From positions 10,025,386 to 10,089,385 of the forward strand of contig NC_051445.1 of NCBI RefSeq assembly GCF_001649575.2: DNA of 64,000 nucleotides. The letters run 5' to 3'. The notes under the pieces were generated by a model that saw only the letters and a program-made list of their open reading frames with translations, searched no databases and had not been told where the DNA came from. Shown one piece after another: positions 23,601-34,899 of the stretch; positions within the stretch are counted from its first letter, which is position 1; each line of letters starts with the position of its first letter. This DNA comes from Kryptolebias marmoratus. Its lineage: Eukaryota; Chordata; Actinopteri; Cyprinodontiformes; Rivulidae. The position numbers and the translations under genes were made by a program.

Positions 23601-26362
23601 GTTGCATCTAATGGTTTTCTTGAAGGTTTAACCGAAACAGCAACAACTTTGTCATTTTTTGACACAAATGATCTCATAAACTTTGTCAGGAAAGGCATTC
23701 CTCTAAGGAACTCTGGGCGTTTAATTGTTCATGTGTTTGTATGTATTAAGCATTTTTTTGTTGTAGATCATCAGAGCATGCTGTCAGTTTGACCCATTTT
23801 GAAAAATGATTAATAATCTATGTGAAGAAATTCTTTTAGTTGTTTGTTTTGTTTTTGTTTTACAAATTCAGGGCAAAATAAAAACGTGCACTGTAACTAC
23901 TTACTTCTATATTTGTGTCTTAGAGGTAGTCAAAAGAGAATTAGGAGAGTAAAACGTACTTCCTTTGGTGGTTTGTAGAAACTGCATTTCTAAATGTGAG
24001 AAAATGGTATCAGTATCAAAAACTGTCTCCTTGAGATTTTTTTGAATTGTGTTAATTTTGTTCTTTTTTTAGATGCTCTGTGATAAAGTGACTGTCTTAA
24101 AGTTTGATGTTGTCAGCTACCTCAAGGTAATACTCTTAAAAAACAGAGTAATTTCACTACTTTTAATATTAAAAGGTGTGAGAAACAAAGGTGAATCAGC
24201 ATGTTTATTACAAAAACCTTGAAATCTGAATTTCAAAACAGAACCCTGACATGATTCATTTTATGCTCCTGGTTTTTTTTTTCTCAACTTTGAAACTTCT
24301 TCCAATCTACATAAACCCTGTCTCCTTCTTCCCTCAGGCTCCAGACCTCATAACAACATTTGATGAGCACAGAGTTTCGTCTAATTTTAAATTCGGAGTA
24401 TTATACCAAAAGGACGGGCAGGTGAGGCTAAATGTCTTTTTATATATACACGAATGCAATTCATCACACCCGCTCCCTGTCAGATAACACATGTCTGTGT
24501 CTGAAGCTCACAGAGGAGGACATACTGAGTAACAACGAGGAAAGTGAGCCGTTCAAGGACTTCCTGTCGATTCTGGGTGAAACAGTTCAGCTGCATGGAT
24601 TCACGGGGTAACAGCTGTTTGTAAAATCAGGCCCGGGTTTTCATTAACCTGTAGGCACCATTTAAATAATTATTAGTGCGTGTACCCCACTGCCAGCTTA
24701 TGATAAATGATGGTAAAACCTTAAAAATACTCTTAGAGGTGATGTCACCCGATAGAGTGAGGCGTCTTGTGACATGTTAGCTCAGAGTATGTGTTGCAAA
24801 TGACTCTGCTACTACCACACCAAATTTGAGCTCTATATTTGTAAAAATGACTGAGGTATGACCATTTCTGTGTAGGCTAATGTTGACCATCATGAATTGG
24901 ATTGGCTTCACAAGTTAATTGGTTGGAGATATGCACCCAAAGGTCACTTTTTATTCAGATTTGTCCAGAGGGTTCAAGAGATATTTTGCTAACCGACAAA
25001 CGGATTGACTCTAAAAGTTAATGCCAGAGTTTTAAGGTGTTGCACAATGTGTAGTGCTTAGAGTGTGTGTTGGGGATGAATCTCAACAACTACCACGCCA
25101 AAATTCATCCATCCATCCATCTTCTTCCGCTTATCCGGGGTCGGGTTGCGGGGGCAGCAGCCTAAGCAGGGAGACCCAGACTTCCCTCTCCCCAGCCACT
25201 TGGGCCAGCTCCTCTGGGGGAACCCCAAGGCGTTCCCAGGCCAGCCGAGAGACGTAGTCCCTCCAGCGTGTCCTGGGTCTTCCTCTGGGCCTCCTCCTGG
25301 CGTGACGTGCCCGAAACACCTCACCAGAGAGGCGTCCAGGAAGCATCCTAATCAAATGCCCGAGCCACCTGAACTGGCTCCTCTCGACGTGGAGAAGCAA
25401 AATTCAGCTCGGTATTTATAAAACTGGCTGAGTCGTAGCATTTTCCGTGTGGGCAAATGTTAATTAGCTGCTGCTGCCATGTTGAATTGAGTTGACTCCA
25501 AACTTAATCAGTTGTAGATGCACATCCAATGATTATTTCTGAAGCGCTTCATTAAGAGTCATCCAGTAGTTCGTAAGATGCGATCTTTTTTCAGCTTCAG
25601 AGGAGGACTGGACGTGTGTCATGGCCAGACAGGAAGTGAAGCGGTCTTCACTTCCTTCCGTGGTAGAGAAGTCATGTTCCATGTCGCAACGAAGCTGCCT
25701 TACACCGACGGTGACCCACAGCAGGTCAGAGAGCCGTCTCATCTGTGCTGACGATGATTCATGCATCTTTCTAAAATTATCTTCAGACAACTTCTCCAGA
25801 AAACAAAAGTTTCTTGAGCAGAAACAGGCAGTGATTTCCTCTTTTCCTCCCTGCCTCCCATTCGCGCCTCCTCAGTTACAAAGAAAACGACACATTGGGA
25901 ACGACATCGTAGCTCTGGTGTACCAGGACGGCCAAACTCCCTTCTTATGTGACGTCATCAAGTCTCACTTCCTGCACTGTTTCCTGGTGGTGAGAAGAGT
26001 TCAGAGGGAGGAAGAGGCAGGTGGCGTGGCCTACAAGGTGGGTGATTTATGAAGACAAGCTGATGAGACAAAGGAACATTTTCACTCATTTCTATCGTTT
26101 ATTTACGGTAAATGATGCTTTTGCCCATGTCTGTGTGTGTGTCTGCTTGTTCGCAAAACAGACAAAGACACACACTTAAACACACACACATTATCAAACG
26201 TTATCACTCCATCTATATCTATTTACTTTGCATCTTGTGTGAACAATGAAATTTACATTTATGCTCATTCATTTTGTTGCATGTTACTTTTATCTATGAT
26301 ACCGAGCTCAAACAGATTACTTTTGTTTTAACCTCACTGCTCAAATATGAACTTATGCACTC

Positions 26363-26431
<69 letters not shown>

Positions 26432-28580
26432 CTCTTCCACCCAGGTGTCTGTTACAGCCAGAGAAGATGTTCCTCCTTTCGGTCCGGTCATCCCAGATCC
26501 TCCCTTTTTCACAGACGTAAGAAACATCAGTATTTCACGGTCTTAGAAGCGTAATAAATCATTTCATCCACTGTTATTTCCTGACGCGTCCAGTATTTTT
26601 CCATTTGCAGTCAAGCCACAGTGTTCTTCATTAGACTTGGGGAAAAGATGGTGTCTGTGTCTGGCTGTGCCGCTTCCTCTGTCCGTATCTCTGTCTGTTT
26701 TGTATGTTTAATCAGTGATTTTGTTGCATTTAATAGTCATGCGTTGCTTACAATCTGAGGACTCTTTTAAAAAGCACTTAAAAACTTTCTTGATAAAACG
26801 GGCTTTCGGTTGAATGTTGTATTTTCATTGTGTGTTTTAATTGTCTTATTTTACCTTTTTATTGGCACTTGTTTTCAATTGTTATTTTACAGTTTTTTTG
26901 TTTTAGTTTTATCTGGGAAAGGTGCTTAATAAATAAATCATACTTACTTACTTTTTCTCTGAGAATCTCAATTTTTGACACATCACAGTAAACAGGCTGG
27001 TTAAACTTAACATAAAAAGTAAGGAAATGTGTGTTTGGTCGATTATTTCTTTGTTGTAACGGCGCTTCTTGGCAATAAATCTTACATCATTGGAAAGCCT
27101 GTTTATTTCCTCTTAAATGGAGCCACATTTGTTTGGAAAATATGTTTGTGAGTTGAGTAGGTGGGATTGCATGCATAATCTTCTCTGTCAAGCAGCTCAT
27201 TCTGTGATTGGTTTGACTCCAAAGTGACCAAGACGACGAGATGCCATCCCACAGCAGTGTGCGATGAAGCTGGTGAGCAGCATGAGGAGGAGGAGCCAGG
27301 CTGTCGTGGCTGTGTATGGTTCTTTCACATGTTACTTAGGCCCCTGTTTGTTAAATGAATAAATTCTTAAATTGTCTTTTTTTTCTTCAGACTTCAATCA
27401 CTGGATCCAATAAACAAGAGTCAGTAGCAGAAAAAGCATATAAGGCAGAGAAGATTTGGAAAGTTTTTCATAGGGGCAACTCAGTGTTGCTCAACCCACA
27501 AATGCATTTTCCTCACAAAAGTGGAACAATTTATGTGGAATTAAACAGCCTTTCCAACAGTTAAAGATGTATTGTCAAGAAGCATTGCTACAACAAATAA
27601 ATAATCAATCAAACACATATTTCCTTAATTTTTAGGCTAGGTTTAGACACACTTACTGCTAATTAAAGTTTACTGTTGACCTGCCATGGTTTAATGTGTT
27701 GTTGGCTTACTTGTTCGGCATATAAGCCATGTGTACAAGTCTCTACATTGTGTGTCAGGGTGACAAACAGTTTTCTTCTGTCTCGTCTTTTAGCGTTCGC
27801 AACTGAGAGAATTCCTTCTCACCAAGATGATCAATGCAGAGATTTCCTGCTACAAGGCCGAGCAGTTTAACAGACTGGAGGTAGAAGGGAGGAAAAAAAA
27901 AACATTTCACTGATGCCTTTTTTCCTGTTGCCATCACAGGCCTGTTCTTGATGTCATTTTCCTCTGACGTATGGGGTTTTCTTCTGCTTGTCTCTTGTTT
28001 AGCTGCGTACGCGCTCATCGCTCCTGGAGAGCTTGAGAAATGAACTCTTCACCCGTTCCCGGTGCATGATGGGCGATCCATCACTCGTTGCCGTCCCCGC
28101 CTCCGAGGGAGTCCGGGCTGCATCTGAGGGAAGTGGAGGTTTTATTGAAAATTTTAAGGTGAGGGCTGGAACGCAGAAACACGTCTAAATGTGACTCATT
28201 TATGTGCAGCCTTTATTTTTACTTTTTCATCCGTTAGAGAGCCATCAGAGTTCGGAGCCATTCGTTTGAGAATCTGGGTGTACCCAGGAAGATCTCTGGC
28301 AACATGTCACACAAGCCTAAGGTAAAAAAAAAATAAAAACAAACAGATTTAACTACCTATTTAAAAAAGACTGAAGTTATTATGTTCTTCTTTTTACAGC
28401 CAGAGAAAGATGGAGAGAGGTGAGGCTAAACAAATATGTAATATTTGATATTTTTATGAGCTGAGGAGGAAACAGCTCATCGTTCATTTCCTTTTCAGTG
28501 ACAAATCTTCAGGACTCCTGTCTGACGATTCAGCAACATCTGAACTCAAAGATCAAGCGAGTCCTCAAGAGGAGACATAA
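20700..28580 (+). CDS. Rap1 GTPase-activating protein family member with GoLoco motif, 19 exons, 557 aa
   Basis: Switches off Rap GTPases using the Rap-GAP 'asparagine thumb'. Exons: 20700-20770, 20883-20915, 21036-21126, 21303-21338, 21414-21461, 22300-22485, 22560-22657, 23239-23317, 24073-24126, 24338-24421, 24507-24607, 25595-25724, 25876-26037, 26445-26516, 27794-27880, 28003-28158, 28238-28321, 28400-28419, 28499-28580; all in phase. The N-terminus [11 protein letters not shown] resembles Rap1GAP2. GoLoco motif at residues 66-93 ([19 protein letters not shown]), which binds Galpha-i. GAP domain about 130-430 with [26 protein letters not shown] and the catalytic helix [14 protein letters not shown] (Asn346). 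[11 protein letters not shown] near residue 500 also matches Rap1GAP2. The C-terminal tail is much shorter than in human RAP1GAP/RAP1GAP2 (over 650 aa) and ends SPQEET. It may be the teleost 'rap1gap-like' paralogue; I do not assign a symbol. The start of exon 6 could also be 22294. Confidence 0.92.
21493..22239 (-). mobile_element. Decayed Tc1/mariner element in Rap1GAP-like intron 5
   Basis: About 747 bp bounded by TA dinucleotides, as expected for Tc1/mariner target duplication. Terminal inverted repeats: left TACGGCGCCTCGAACAAG and right (complement) TACAGCGCCTTGAAAAGG, followed on both sides by TTTTCCACATTTTG and TTTTACTGGGATTTTATGTGA. Between them, on the minus strand, is a broken piece of Tc1 transposase coding sequence (the stretch around 21640-21720 complements the conserved 'GGGGATGCTTTTCTTCAGCAGG' region). 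Not functional. Confidence 0.8.
24735..25580 (+). repeat. Copy of the ~300 bp interspersed repeat family, split by a LINE
   Basis: Shares the order of motifs with the array at 36417-37275: ATGTGTTG..AATGACTCT..CTACTACCACACC, AAAA..GACTGA, TTAATCAGTTGTAGATGCACATCCAATGATT, and GAGATATTTTGCTAAC. One and a half to two units are present. The LINE fragment 25108-25397 interrupts the second unit just after CTACCACGCCAAAATTCA. It lies in the intron between exons 11 and 12 of the Rap1GAP-like gene. Confidence 0.7.
25108..25397 (-). mobile_element. 5'-truncated LINE 3' end with 9-bp target-site duplication
   Basis: The minus strand encodes the reverse-transcriptase C-terminus ([11 protein letters not shown] ... 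[20 protein letters not shown] ... LLPPQPDPG, stop) followed by a (GGAT)n tail. The insertion is flanked by perfect copies of CAAAATTCA at 25099-25107 and 25398-25406. Removing the insert and one duplicate restores a continuous copy of the host repeat. Same family as positions 1-152. Confidence 0.88.
26365..26426. repeat. (AT)n microsatellite, about 31 units
   Basis: Uninterrupted TA/AT dinucleotides ending only 18 bases before the splice acceptor of Rap1GAP-like exon 14 (exon start 26445). (CA)n-like tracts at 26130-26190 are in the same intron. Confidence 0.95.
26740..26962 (+). mobile_element. 3' tail of a second, different LINE family
   Basis: The sequence runs from CTTTTAAAAAGCACTTAAAAACTTT to ATCTGGGAAAGGTGCTTAATAAATAAA, then an ACTTACTTACT-type tail. 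This resembles the common fish LINE 3' end that finishes 'TGAAAGGTGCTATATAAATAAA(GTTTACTTACTTAC)'. No coding part is retained. Confidence 0.55.
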
Positions 28581-28786
28581 AAAACACTTTTAACTTAAAG
28601 ATTTCAGAGCCACACACTATTATAGATTAGCCTTTACGATCTATATCATTGCTGTGGATTGCTTATTTGTAAATAGAGTGTAAAAGTAAATAGATTTTTT
28701 CAGAAAATGTAATTATTTTACAATCATAGAAGACATATTTTAGAATACAGAGATCCTTTAAATTGAATTAGATTGATAGTTTGATG

Positions 28787-28941
28787 AATAAACTCCCAAG
28801 AAAGATTAGGAAATGTAAACAGTTTCCATTCAGTTTTGTTTCCGTAATGAGTTTAGATTGAAGTAAAGGATGAAAAACTTGTAAAAGAAGAAAGATAGAG
28901 TTCGTTTTAGGGCTTGATTTATTAATCTATCACCCAATAAA
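28787..28941 (+). terminator. Poly(A) signals of the Rap1GAP-like gene
   Basis: AATAAA occurs at 28787-28792 and again at 28936-28941. The second is followed by GT-rich sequence and an A-run. Either could end the transcript 200-370 bases after the stop codon. Confidence 0.55.
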
Positions 28942-30357
28942 GGAGTTCAGTGATACGGGGAAAAAAAAACAAACATTTGTAGCAGTTTTTTAAAACACCC
29001 ACAATATAAATAAACATTTATGGTATCAATACATTCAGTCATACAACCTGGTACCTACAAGCTATTTACAGGGGTACTTACAGGGAATTTATAGGGGTAC
29101 ATAAAAGATAATTACAGGGTAACTAAACAGTACTTACAGGGGTACCTGTGGGGTAATTACAGGATACTTACATGGATACATACTGAGTAATAACAAAATA
29201 CTTATGGTACTATATACAGGGTAATTACAGGGTACTTACAAGTGTATGTACAGAGTACTTACAGGGTACTTATGAGGGTATGGCTTTTCTGTAAAAAAAC
29301 AAACACTAAAGGCAGCATAGAGTATAAACAGCAATGTTATTGACTTAATTTTGGTCGTTGTATTATTTTGTGTGTGTGTGTTTTAAGTTTTATAAAGGGT
29401 TCACATTATGTCAATTTTGTTTTATAAAATATTTATGTCTTTATGTGCTTTCAGTCTTGTAGTGTTCTGTGAAATGTTATATTGTTTTCAAAAATATTTT
29501 TTTTTCTTAAATGTATTCTGTTGTGTTATATGTTTTGTTTACTGTCGGTCTATAACATAGCAATATAATTAAAAAATGGTGTGTGTAAACTTCCATCCAG
29601 GTGGCAGTATTGCATTATACAGCTGAGGAAAGAGAGAAGAAAGAAACCAGAAAATAAATACAAGTAGTTGTATTTTTTTCTTAGGAAGAGGAAATTGTAA
29701 ATAATGCTATACATATAATGCAGAAATAAATACACTTTTGTAAATTCTCAATAAACCAAACATTTTAATCCTATCAGAATCGAAATAATATATTTTAAGA
29801 ATTAATTGAGAAGTTCAGTTGCCTTTAATTCATCTTGTTTAAAACAAAGAACAGAGTTGATCAAAGGTCTGAGGGAAATAAAAATGTAATTTGACCAAGA
29901 AGACGTTTTACGAAAACGTTTAATATTTTATTACCTTCCTGTCTGAAAAACACAACATGGCTACCAGCTGGTGGCGCCGGCGTACCTTAACATTGTTTAT
30001 CTACTGCTAATAAACACCCGAAGAAGAAGAACCCGGAAGCGGTCGAACGTTTATTTGAAGTTTTTCTTCAGAAATAGCGTTGTGTTTTAAAATTTGTTCT
30101 CTGCAGTTTTTCTGTTCGGCTAATGTCCTAAATTTTAGGAAGTTTTAGAAAGTCTCTAGTTTATTTTTTCACAAGTTTATATCCGAAATTTAGCTGCAAA
30201 CATCACGTCTGGCTGCTCCGCCTGATGTTAGTTGAACTTTGACTCACTCGGAAACGCTCCAGGCTGCTTGAGGTAAAGGCAGACTGCCTTTGTGTCCCAC
30301 ATTAATCGATTTAAAAAGAGTAAAAGAGTCCATCTAAACACCTGTGACCTCCTGAAG
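28942..30357. other. Intergenic spacer and gstk1 5' region
   Basis: Contains the GGGTACTTACA array and AT-rich sequence up to about 29900. From about 29990 the base composition becomes more balanced, and the gstk1 promoter and 5' UTR should lie at about 30000-30357. I see no other gene. Nothing recognisable as a TATA box at a fixed position. Confidence 0.5.
29047..29282 (+). repeat. Degenerate short tandem repeat, GGGTACTTACA type
   Basis: About 15 imperfect copies of an 11-17 base unit containing (A)CAGGG(G)TA(A/C)TTACA. Similar words (GGTACTTACAGGGTATTTAT) reappear at about 38009 in the styk1 intron. No coding potential. Confidence 0.75.
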
Positions 30358-32559
30358 ATGAGCTCCAGGAAAGTGGTCGAGCTGTTCTACGACGTGGTCT
30401 CCCCGTACTCCTGGCTCGGCTTTGAGGTTTGTTTCCTGAACAGGTTGATTTTACACACAGCTTTTCCCCCTCCACCAACACTCGGTTGTGTTTACAGATC
30501 ATATGTCGCTACAGAAATGTGTGGAACATCGAGCTGAAGCTGCGTCCTGCGTTTCTGGGAGGCGTCATGCAGGGATCAGGTGAATACACGTGGTGTGTTG
30601 ATCTTTTAGGTGTTTATGTGGACTTAGACTGAGGTCTGATATGTCTTCATGACAGGCAACAAGCCTCCAGGTCTGGTTCCGAACAAGTTTCTCTACATGA
30701 CCAAAGATCTGGACCTCTTGGCGAAATACTGTGGTGTCCCTCTTCAGCCACCGTCAGATGTCTTTGAGGCCATGTTCCAAAAAGGTACAATTACAGTACA
30801 AGGTACAGAGCTGAGCAGAGAAAATCAGGTTATTGGCTCTGTCTCTCGTGAAACTGAAGCTGAAATTTAAGGTTAACGAGTAAAAAATACTAAACTAAAA
30901 GACATAAAGCACCCACTGTGTACATAGATTCACCAAGTTTTATATTACACTTTATTTGGGTTTTCACTAATAAACTTCTTTACATTTATTACTAGTAAAC
31001 AGTGGGCATAGTACTGAGTATTCTGATACTTTCATAGTTAGTTGGTAATCCAGTTTTGCAGAAGGCAGCAGTCGTGCTATTTGCTCCAATAAAACAGAAT
31101 GTCAGGTCCTCCTGTTTTTGTTTTTAGGTACTTTGTCTGCGATGCGATTCGTGACAGCGGTGCAGCAGCAGGAGAAAGGTGGAGACAAGCAGGTGGAGCA
31201 GGTTTCCCGCGAGCTGTGGAGGCGGATCTGGAGCGAGGACAAAGACATCACAGAACCTGCATCCCTCTCTGAGGTCAAACCTTCTTTTATTTACTTTACA
31301 CAAACACACGGGAGGCATCTCAGTAGGTTGAGAGGGACTCTTTACTCTCACGTCTCTGGTCGCAGGCAGCGAAGAGAGCGGGACTGACTGACGGTGAGAT
31401 CCAGGAGGTGCTGAAGTTGTCCACCTCACAGGAGATCAAAGACAAGCTTAAAAACACAACCGAGGCTGCGCTGAAATACGGGGTCGGTTGAGCTTCAGCT
31501 CTCCTTGTAGAAGTAAAAAAAACAACAACATAAAAGTGAAATAACTAAAGCAAATCTTCCCTTTGCCTCTTCACAGGCGTTCGGCTTCCCTTTGCTGGTG
31601 TGTCACATCGACGGGACGCCACAGATGTTTTTTGGGTCTGACAGATTCGAGCTGATGGCCCACTGCATCGGTGAGAAATGAAATCCTGTCAAATATCTCA
31701 CTATTTAGCCTTAACTGGATTTATTTCACTGGAGACACTAGCTAAAAGAAGCAAAACACTACTTGAAAGTAGCAAAAAGTTAGCTAAAAGCTAAAAGTAG
31801 AAAAATTATAACTAGATGCTAGAAGTAGCAAATGGCAAGCTAAAGGCAAAAATGAGCAAAATGCTAGACAAGCAGCAAAAGCTTAGCTAAAAACAGCAAA
31901 AGGTTAACTAAAAGTAGGAAGGACTAGTTAAAAGCCAAAGTAGTAATAGGGTGGCTAAAAGTAGCTAAATGATAGCTAAAAGCACCAAAGGTTAGCTAAA
32001 AAAGCAGCATAGGCTTAGCTAAAAGCTAATAGGAGCAAAAGGCTAGATAAAAGTATCAAATGGTTAGCTAGAAGCTAAAAGTAGCACAGCTGTAGTTAAA
32101 ACCTAAAAAAGACCAAACCAGACTCAGTCTGCTGAAGCTCAAAGAGAACAAAGTTTTTGAAGAAGTTGAAAAAATCTTAATATTTTTCTATGGTGAAATT
32201 ATTTGTAAATAAATTAAAACATTTTGAAAAGTGTAAAAAGTTACAAAAACCCAAAGTCAGAGCGTCCACTCCCCTGAACGAGCCGAACAGTTTGATTCCT
32301 GAGTGGCTAAAAAAAAGCACAAAAAGAAGTTCAAAAACAACAGCGTGAATAAAGTTCATTGTTAGGTTTTACCCACTCCTGAGTAAAACTTCAGACTGAC
32401 AGAACCAAACAAAAGGTTTTTACACACGAACGTAATTAATTTTGAAAAAAAAAAGGTGTGTCCAAACCTTTATTATTATTATTCAGTCTAGCTGTGTTCT
32501 CTGTTTCAGGGGAGAAGTGGTTGGGACCCAATCCGGATAATTCCGCTGCCAGGCTGTGA
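30358..32559 (+). CDS. gstk1: Glutathione S-transferase kappa 1, 7 exons, 228 aa
   Basis: Thioredoxin-fold, DsbA-like glutathione transferase of mitochondria and peroxisomes. Exons 30358-30426, 30498-30579, 30656-30784, 31128-31273, 31366-31482, 31577-31670, 32510-32559; all in phase. The N-terminus VELFYDVVSPYSWLGFE carries the catalytic Ser15 (equivalent to Ser16 in human GSTK1). Further family blocks are LRPAFLGGVM, NKPPGLVPNK and AFGFPLLVCHIDG..FFGSDR, the last with the cis-Pro of the thioredoxin fold. The C-terminus ends Ala-Arg-Leu, a peroxisomal targeting signal type 1 variant also found in mammalian GSTK1. Length is close to human (226 aa). Start is the ATG directly before the conserved VELFYD block. 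The last intron holds an AGCTAAAAG repeat array. Confidence 0.95.
31738..32105 (+). repeat. AGCTAAAAG(TAGC) degenerate array in gstk1 intron 6
   Basis: About 15 imperfect units of roughly 22-28 bases built from TTAGCTAAAAG, CTAAAAGTAGCAAAA and GGTTAGC. Related arrays in the same orientation are at 34225-34475 and in opposite orientation at 39565-40020. Confidence 0.85.
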
Positions 32560-32772
32560 GCTGAGAGCCGTCTGCTCGTCCTGCTCTCACTCCCTGAAAA
32601 GTTCAGAATAATTCGCTGACACATTTCGAACCTCCTGAATCTTCAGCCGTGCCTTCTGCAATCAAGCAGTTCTCAGTAAACCTGAATAATTAAGAGGCGG
32701 GGCGGGCGACAGAACCTGAGATGAATCTTGTGCTCGGATCATTTAGGACACTTAATGTTTGCCTTGGGAAAA

Positions 32773-32936
32773 AATAAATAAATAAAAGTTTAGTTTGATT
32801 TAGAAGTTTGTTTTTTTTCTAAAGCAGCAGATACGTGTTTGATATGTAACTGATTTATATCCCTGTTAAGTTAATTCACCTTGAATTTAATCAGAAGGAA
32901 TCATGAGGTTTTGTTGATGTTTGTGCTTCTAATAAA
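32773..32936 (+). terminator. gstk1: gstk1 poly(A) signals
   Basis: AATAAA at about 32773-32778 (overlapping repeats of AATA) and at 32931-32936, 215-375 bases after the stop codon. Confidence 0.5.
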
Positions 32937-34224
32937 AACACTAATTTATGAAATAAGAGCTGCGTTTTGTTAATAATGCTGTCATCAGCTCTGAACTTGG
33001 TATGATGCTGAAAACTTTGTTAATCTTTGGATAAATTTACGTAAACATGAGCACCAACAAGATAAGAAAATCCCAAATAAGAAGTTTGACGAGCACATTT
33101 TTTACTCCTGTTTAGGATGTGAAATTATAAACATGAGTGGAAAAAAAAAAGTAAAATAATATGTGAGCTTAACAATTAAACTCTAGAATAACATGATTTA
33201 TTGCTGTTAAAGAGATGAGTCAAAATTGAAACAACAGTTTTCTTTTTAATAAAGAACAAAAAGCATTAACACTTCAAAGGGCTTTTTTTATAATTTATAG
33301 AACAACAATTTCTGAGTAATACGAGTTTTAAAAAGTCTGAATATTTGTCCATAAACCAAATAAAATGCAGAAAAAACAGTTAATTCATCAAGCTGTCCTG
33401 GCAAAGAAAGTGAATAAAGTTAATGTGAATCATTTTAGTCTAACAAACATGTTTTCTAAATGATATTCACGAGAATATTATGTTGATAAAGAAATCAGAT
33501 TTTGTGCCACTGGACGTTTATTTAGTTTTAATGAACATCAGTCCAACAGGGCAGCTGTAAACGCATCAAAACAAATCCTCATCCAGCCGATTTCGTCTCT
33601 TCATCTGTGTTGTGACACCGTGCAGACAGGAGAGTTTTATTTTGTGGTCATTTAATGATTGTTTACAAGCCAGTTTTCAGGAGAGGATTTCTCGGCTCAG
33701 ACGAGGAGCGAAAGCGTCTCAGTTTGGGACAAATTCTTTAATCATCTGTGAAGCAAATCAGTAAAACAGAACTGAAGAAAATTACCTTCAAGTTTCTAAG
33801 TTTTCTCCCTCAGTTGAATAAATCAGAGGTGTTTTCTCCTTCCTGTGTGTGTGTGTGTGTGTGTTTACAGTAACAGAGGATATGTGGGTGTGTTTTGCTT
33901 TATGCCTGAATTGGTGTAAATCTCATCTTTCTCAATGTGGGTTAAATACGCTGCAGCTTCTTGCCACAACACGGCGAGTCAATAAATTATGACGTTTGTG
34001 TTAAAGTTCCAGTTTGACAACATCGGCCGTCATCTTCCTGTTCAGAGCTGCAGGTGTTTTATTTATGGACTACAGGTAAAACAAAGTCAAACCAGAGAAC
34101 AACACAACAAAATAAAAATAAATACAAACTATGGAATTTATTTCTTTTTGGTAAAATTACAGTGAATGCTGAGAGCTTAATGACTGCAGAAACTGAACCT
34201 CATTTCAGTTGTTAAAGCTCAACA
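32937..34224. other. Intergenic, AT-rich, no gene seen
   Basis: No supported exon. A short GT repeat is at about 33846-33864. Otherwise unremarkable AT-rich spacer. Confidence 0.5.
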
Positions 34225-34475
34225 AAACAAGCTAAAAGCTAAATGTAGCAATAAGCTAACTAAAAGCTTAAAGTAGCAAAATGATAGCTACAACTTCAAT
34301 GTAGCTAGAGGGTAGCTAAAAGCCAAAAAGAAGCGAAAAGTTAGTCTAAACCAGAAAAAGGTTAAATATAAGTTAAAAAAAAAACCACTAAGCAAAATGG
34401 TAGCTAAATGGCAGAAATAGAAAAATGTGAGCTAAAAGTAAATGTAGCAAAAGGCTAATTTAAAGCTAAAAGCAG
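34225..34475 (+). repeat. Second AGCTAAAAG array
   Basis: Same unit family as in the gstk1 intron (GCTAAAAGCTAAATGTAGCAA, GGTAGCTAAAAGCC), same orientation, more diverged. Lies between gstk1 and styk1. Confidence 0.8.
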
Positions 34476-34702
34476 CATAAGAAACAAAACCTGCTGGAGC
34501 AGGTTTCAGGAATCGAGGAGATAATATATTTTTACAGGGTAATAATTCGGTAATAAAGTTAATTATTTTGTTGCAACAATTGAAAGTGATGGTCCCTGTC
34601 GCCTGAATGAGCTGAATGTTTTGATACATGAGTGGCTAAAATAACCCGAAGTATGCAGAAGTGGCAGAGTGTGAATGTTAAATCAACATTAAGTCCCATT
34701 CA

Positions 34703-34795
34703 GAGAGAGAGAGACAGAGAGACAGAGAGACAGAGAGAGAGAGACAGACAGAGAGACAGAGAGACAGAGAGAAAGGGAGAGACAGAGAGAGAGAC

Positions 34796-34828
<33 letters not shown>
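34703..34828 (+). repeat. (GAGACA)n / (GA)n purine-rich satellite
   Basis: About 125 bases of GAGA interrupted by GACA at near-regular spacing, giving a hexamer/octamer-like period, ending in a purer (GA)n run. Translation in any frame is only low-complexity Arg/Glu or Leu/Ser. Confidence 0.92.
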
Positions 34829-34899
34829 CTTCTGTTGTCTAAATACTCCAGAGAATCCAGCCATGCAGGTTCCAGGTTAAAAAAGGCCAAACATGTGAG

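Noticed and set aside
26274..26554. Frames with Tyr-Ile repeats
   Set aside because: Produced by the (AT)n microsatellite next to Rap1GAP-like exon 14.
31738..32105. CRISPR-like spacing of short repeats
   Set aside because: Units are imperfect, without conserved repeat-spacer structure, and lie in an intron of a vertebrate gene.
34632..34890. Arg/Glu and Leu/Ser repeat frames
   Set aside because: Translation of the (GAGACA)n satellite in both directions.
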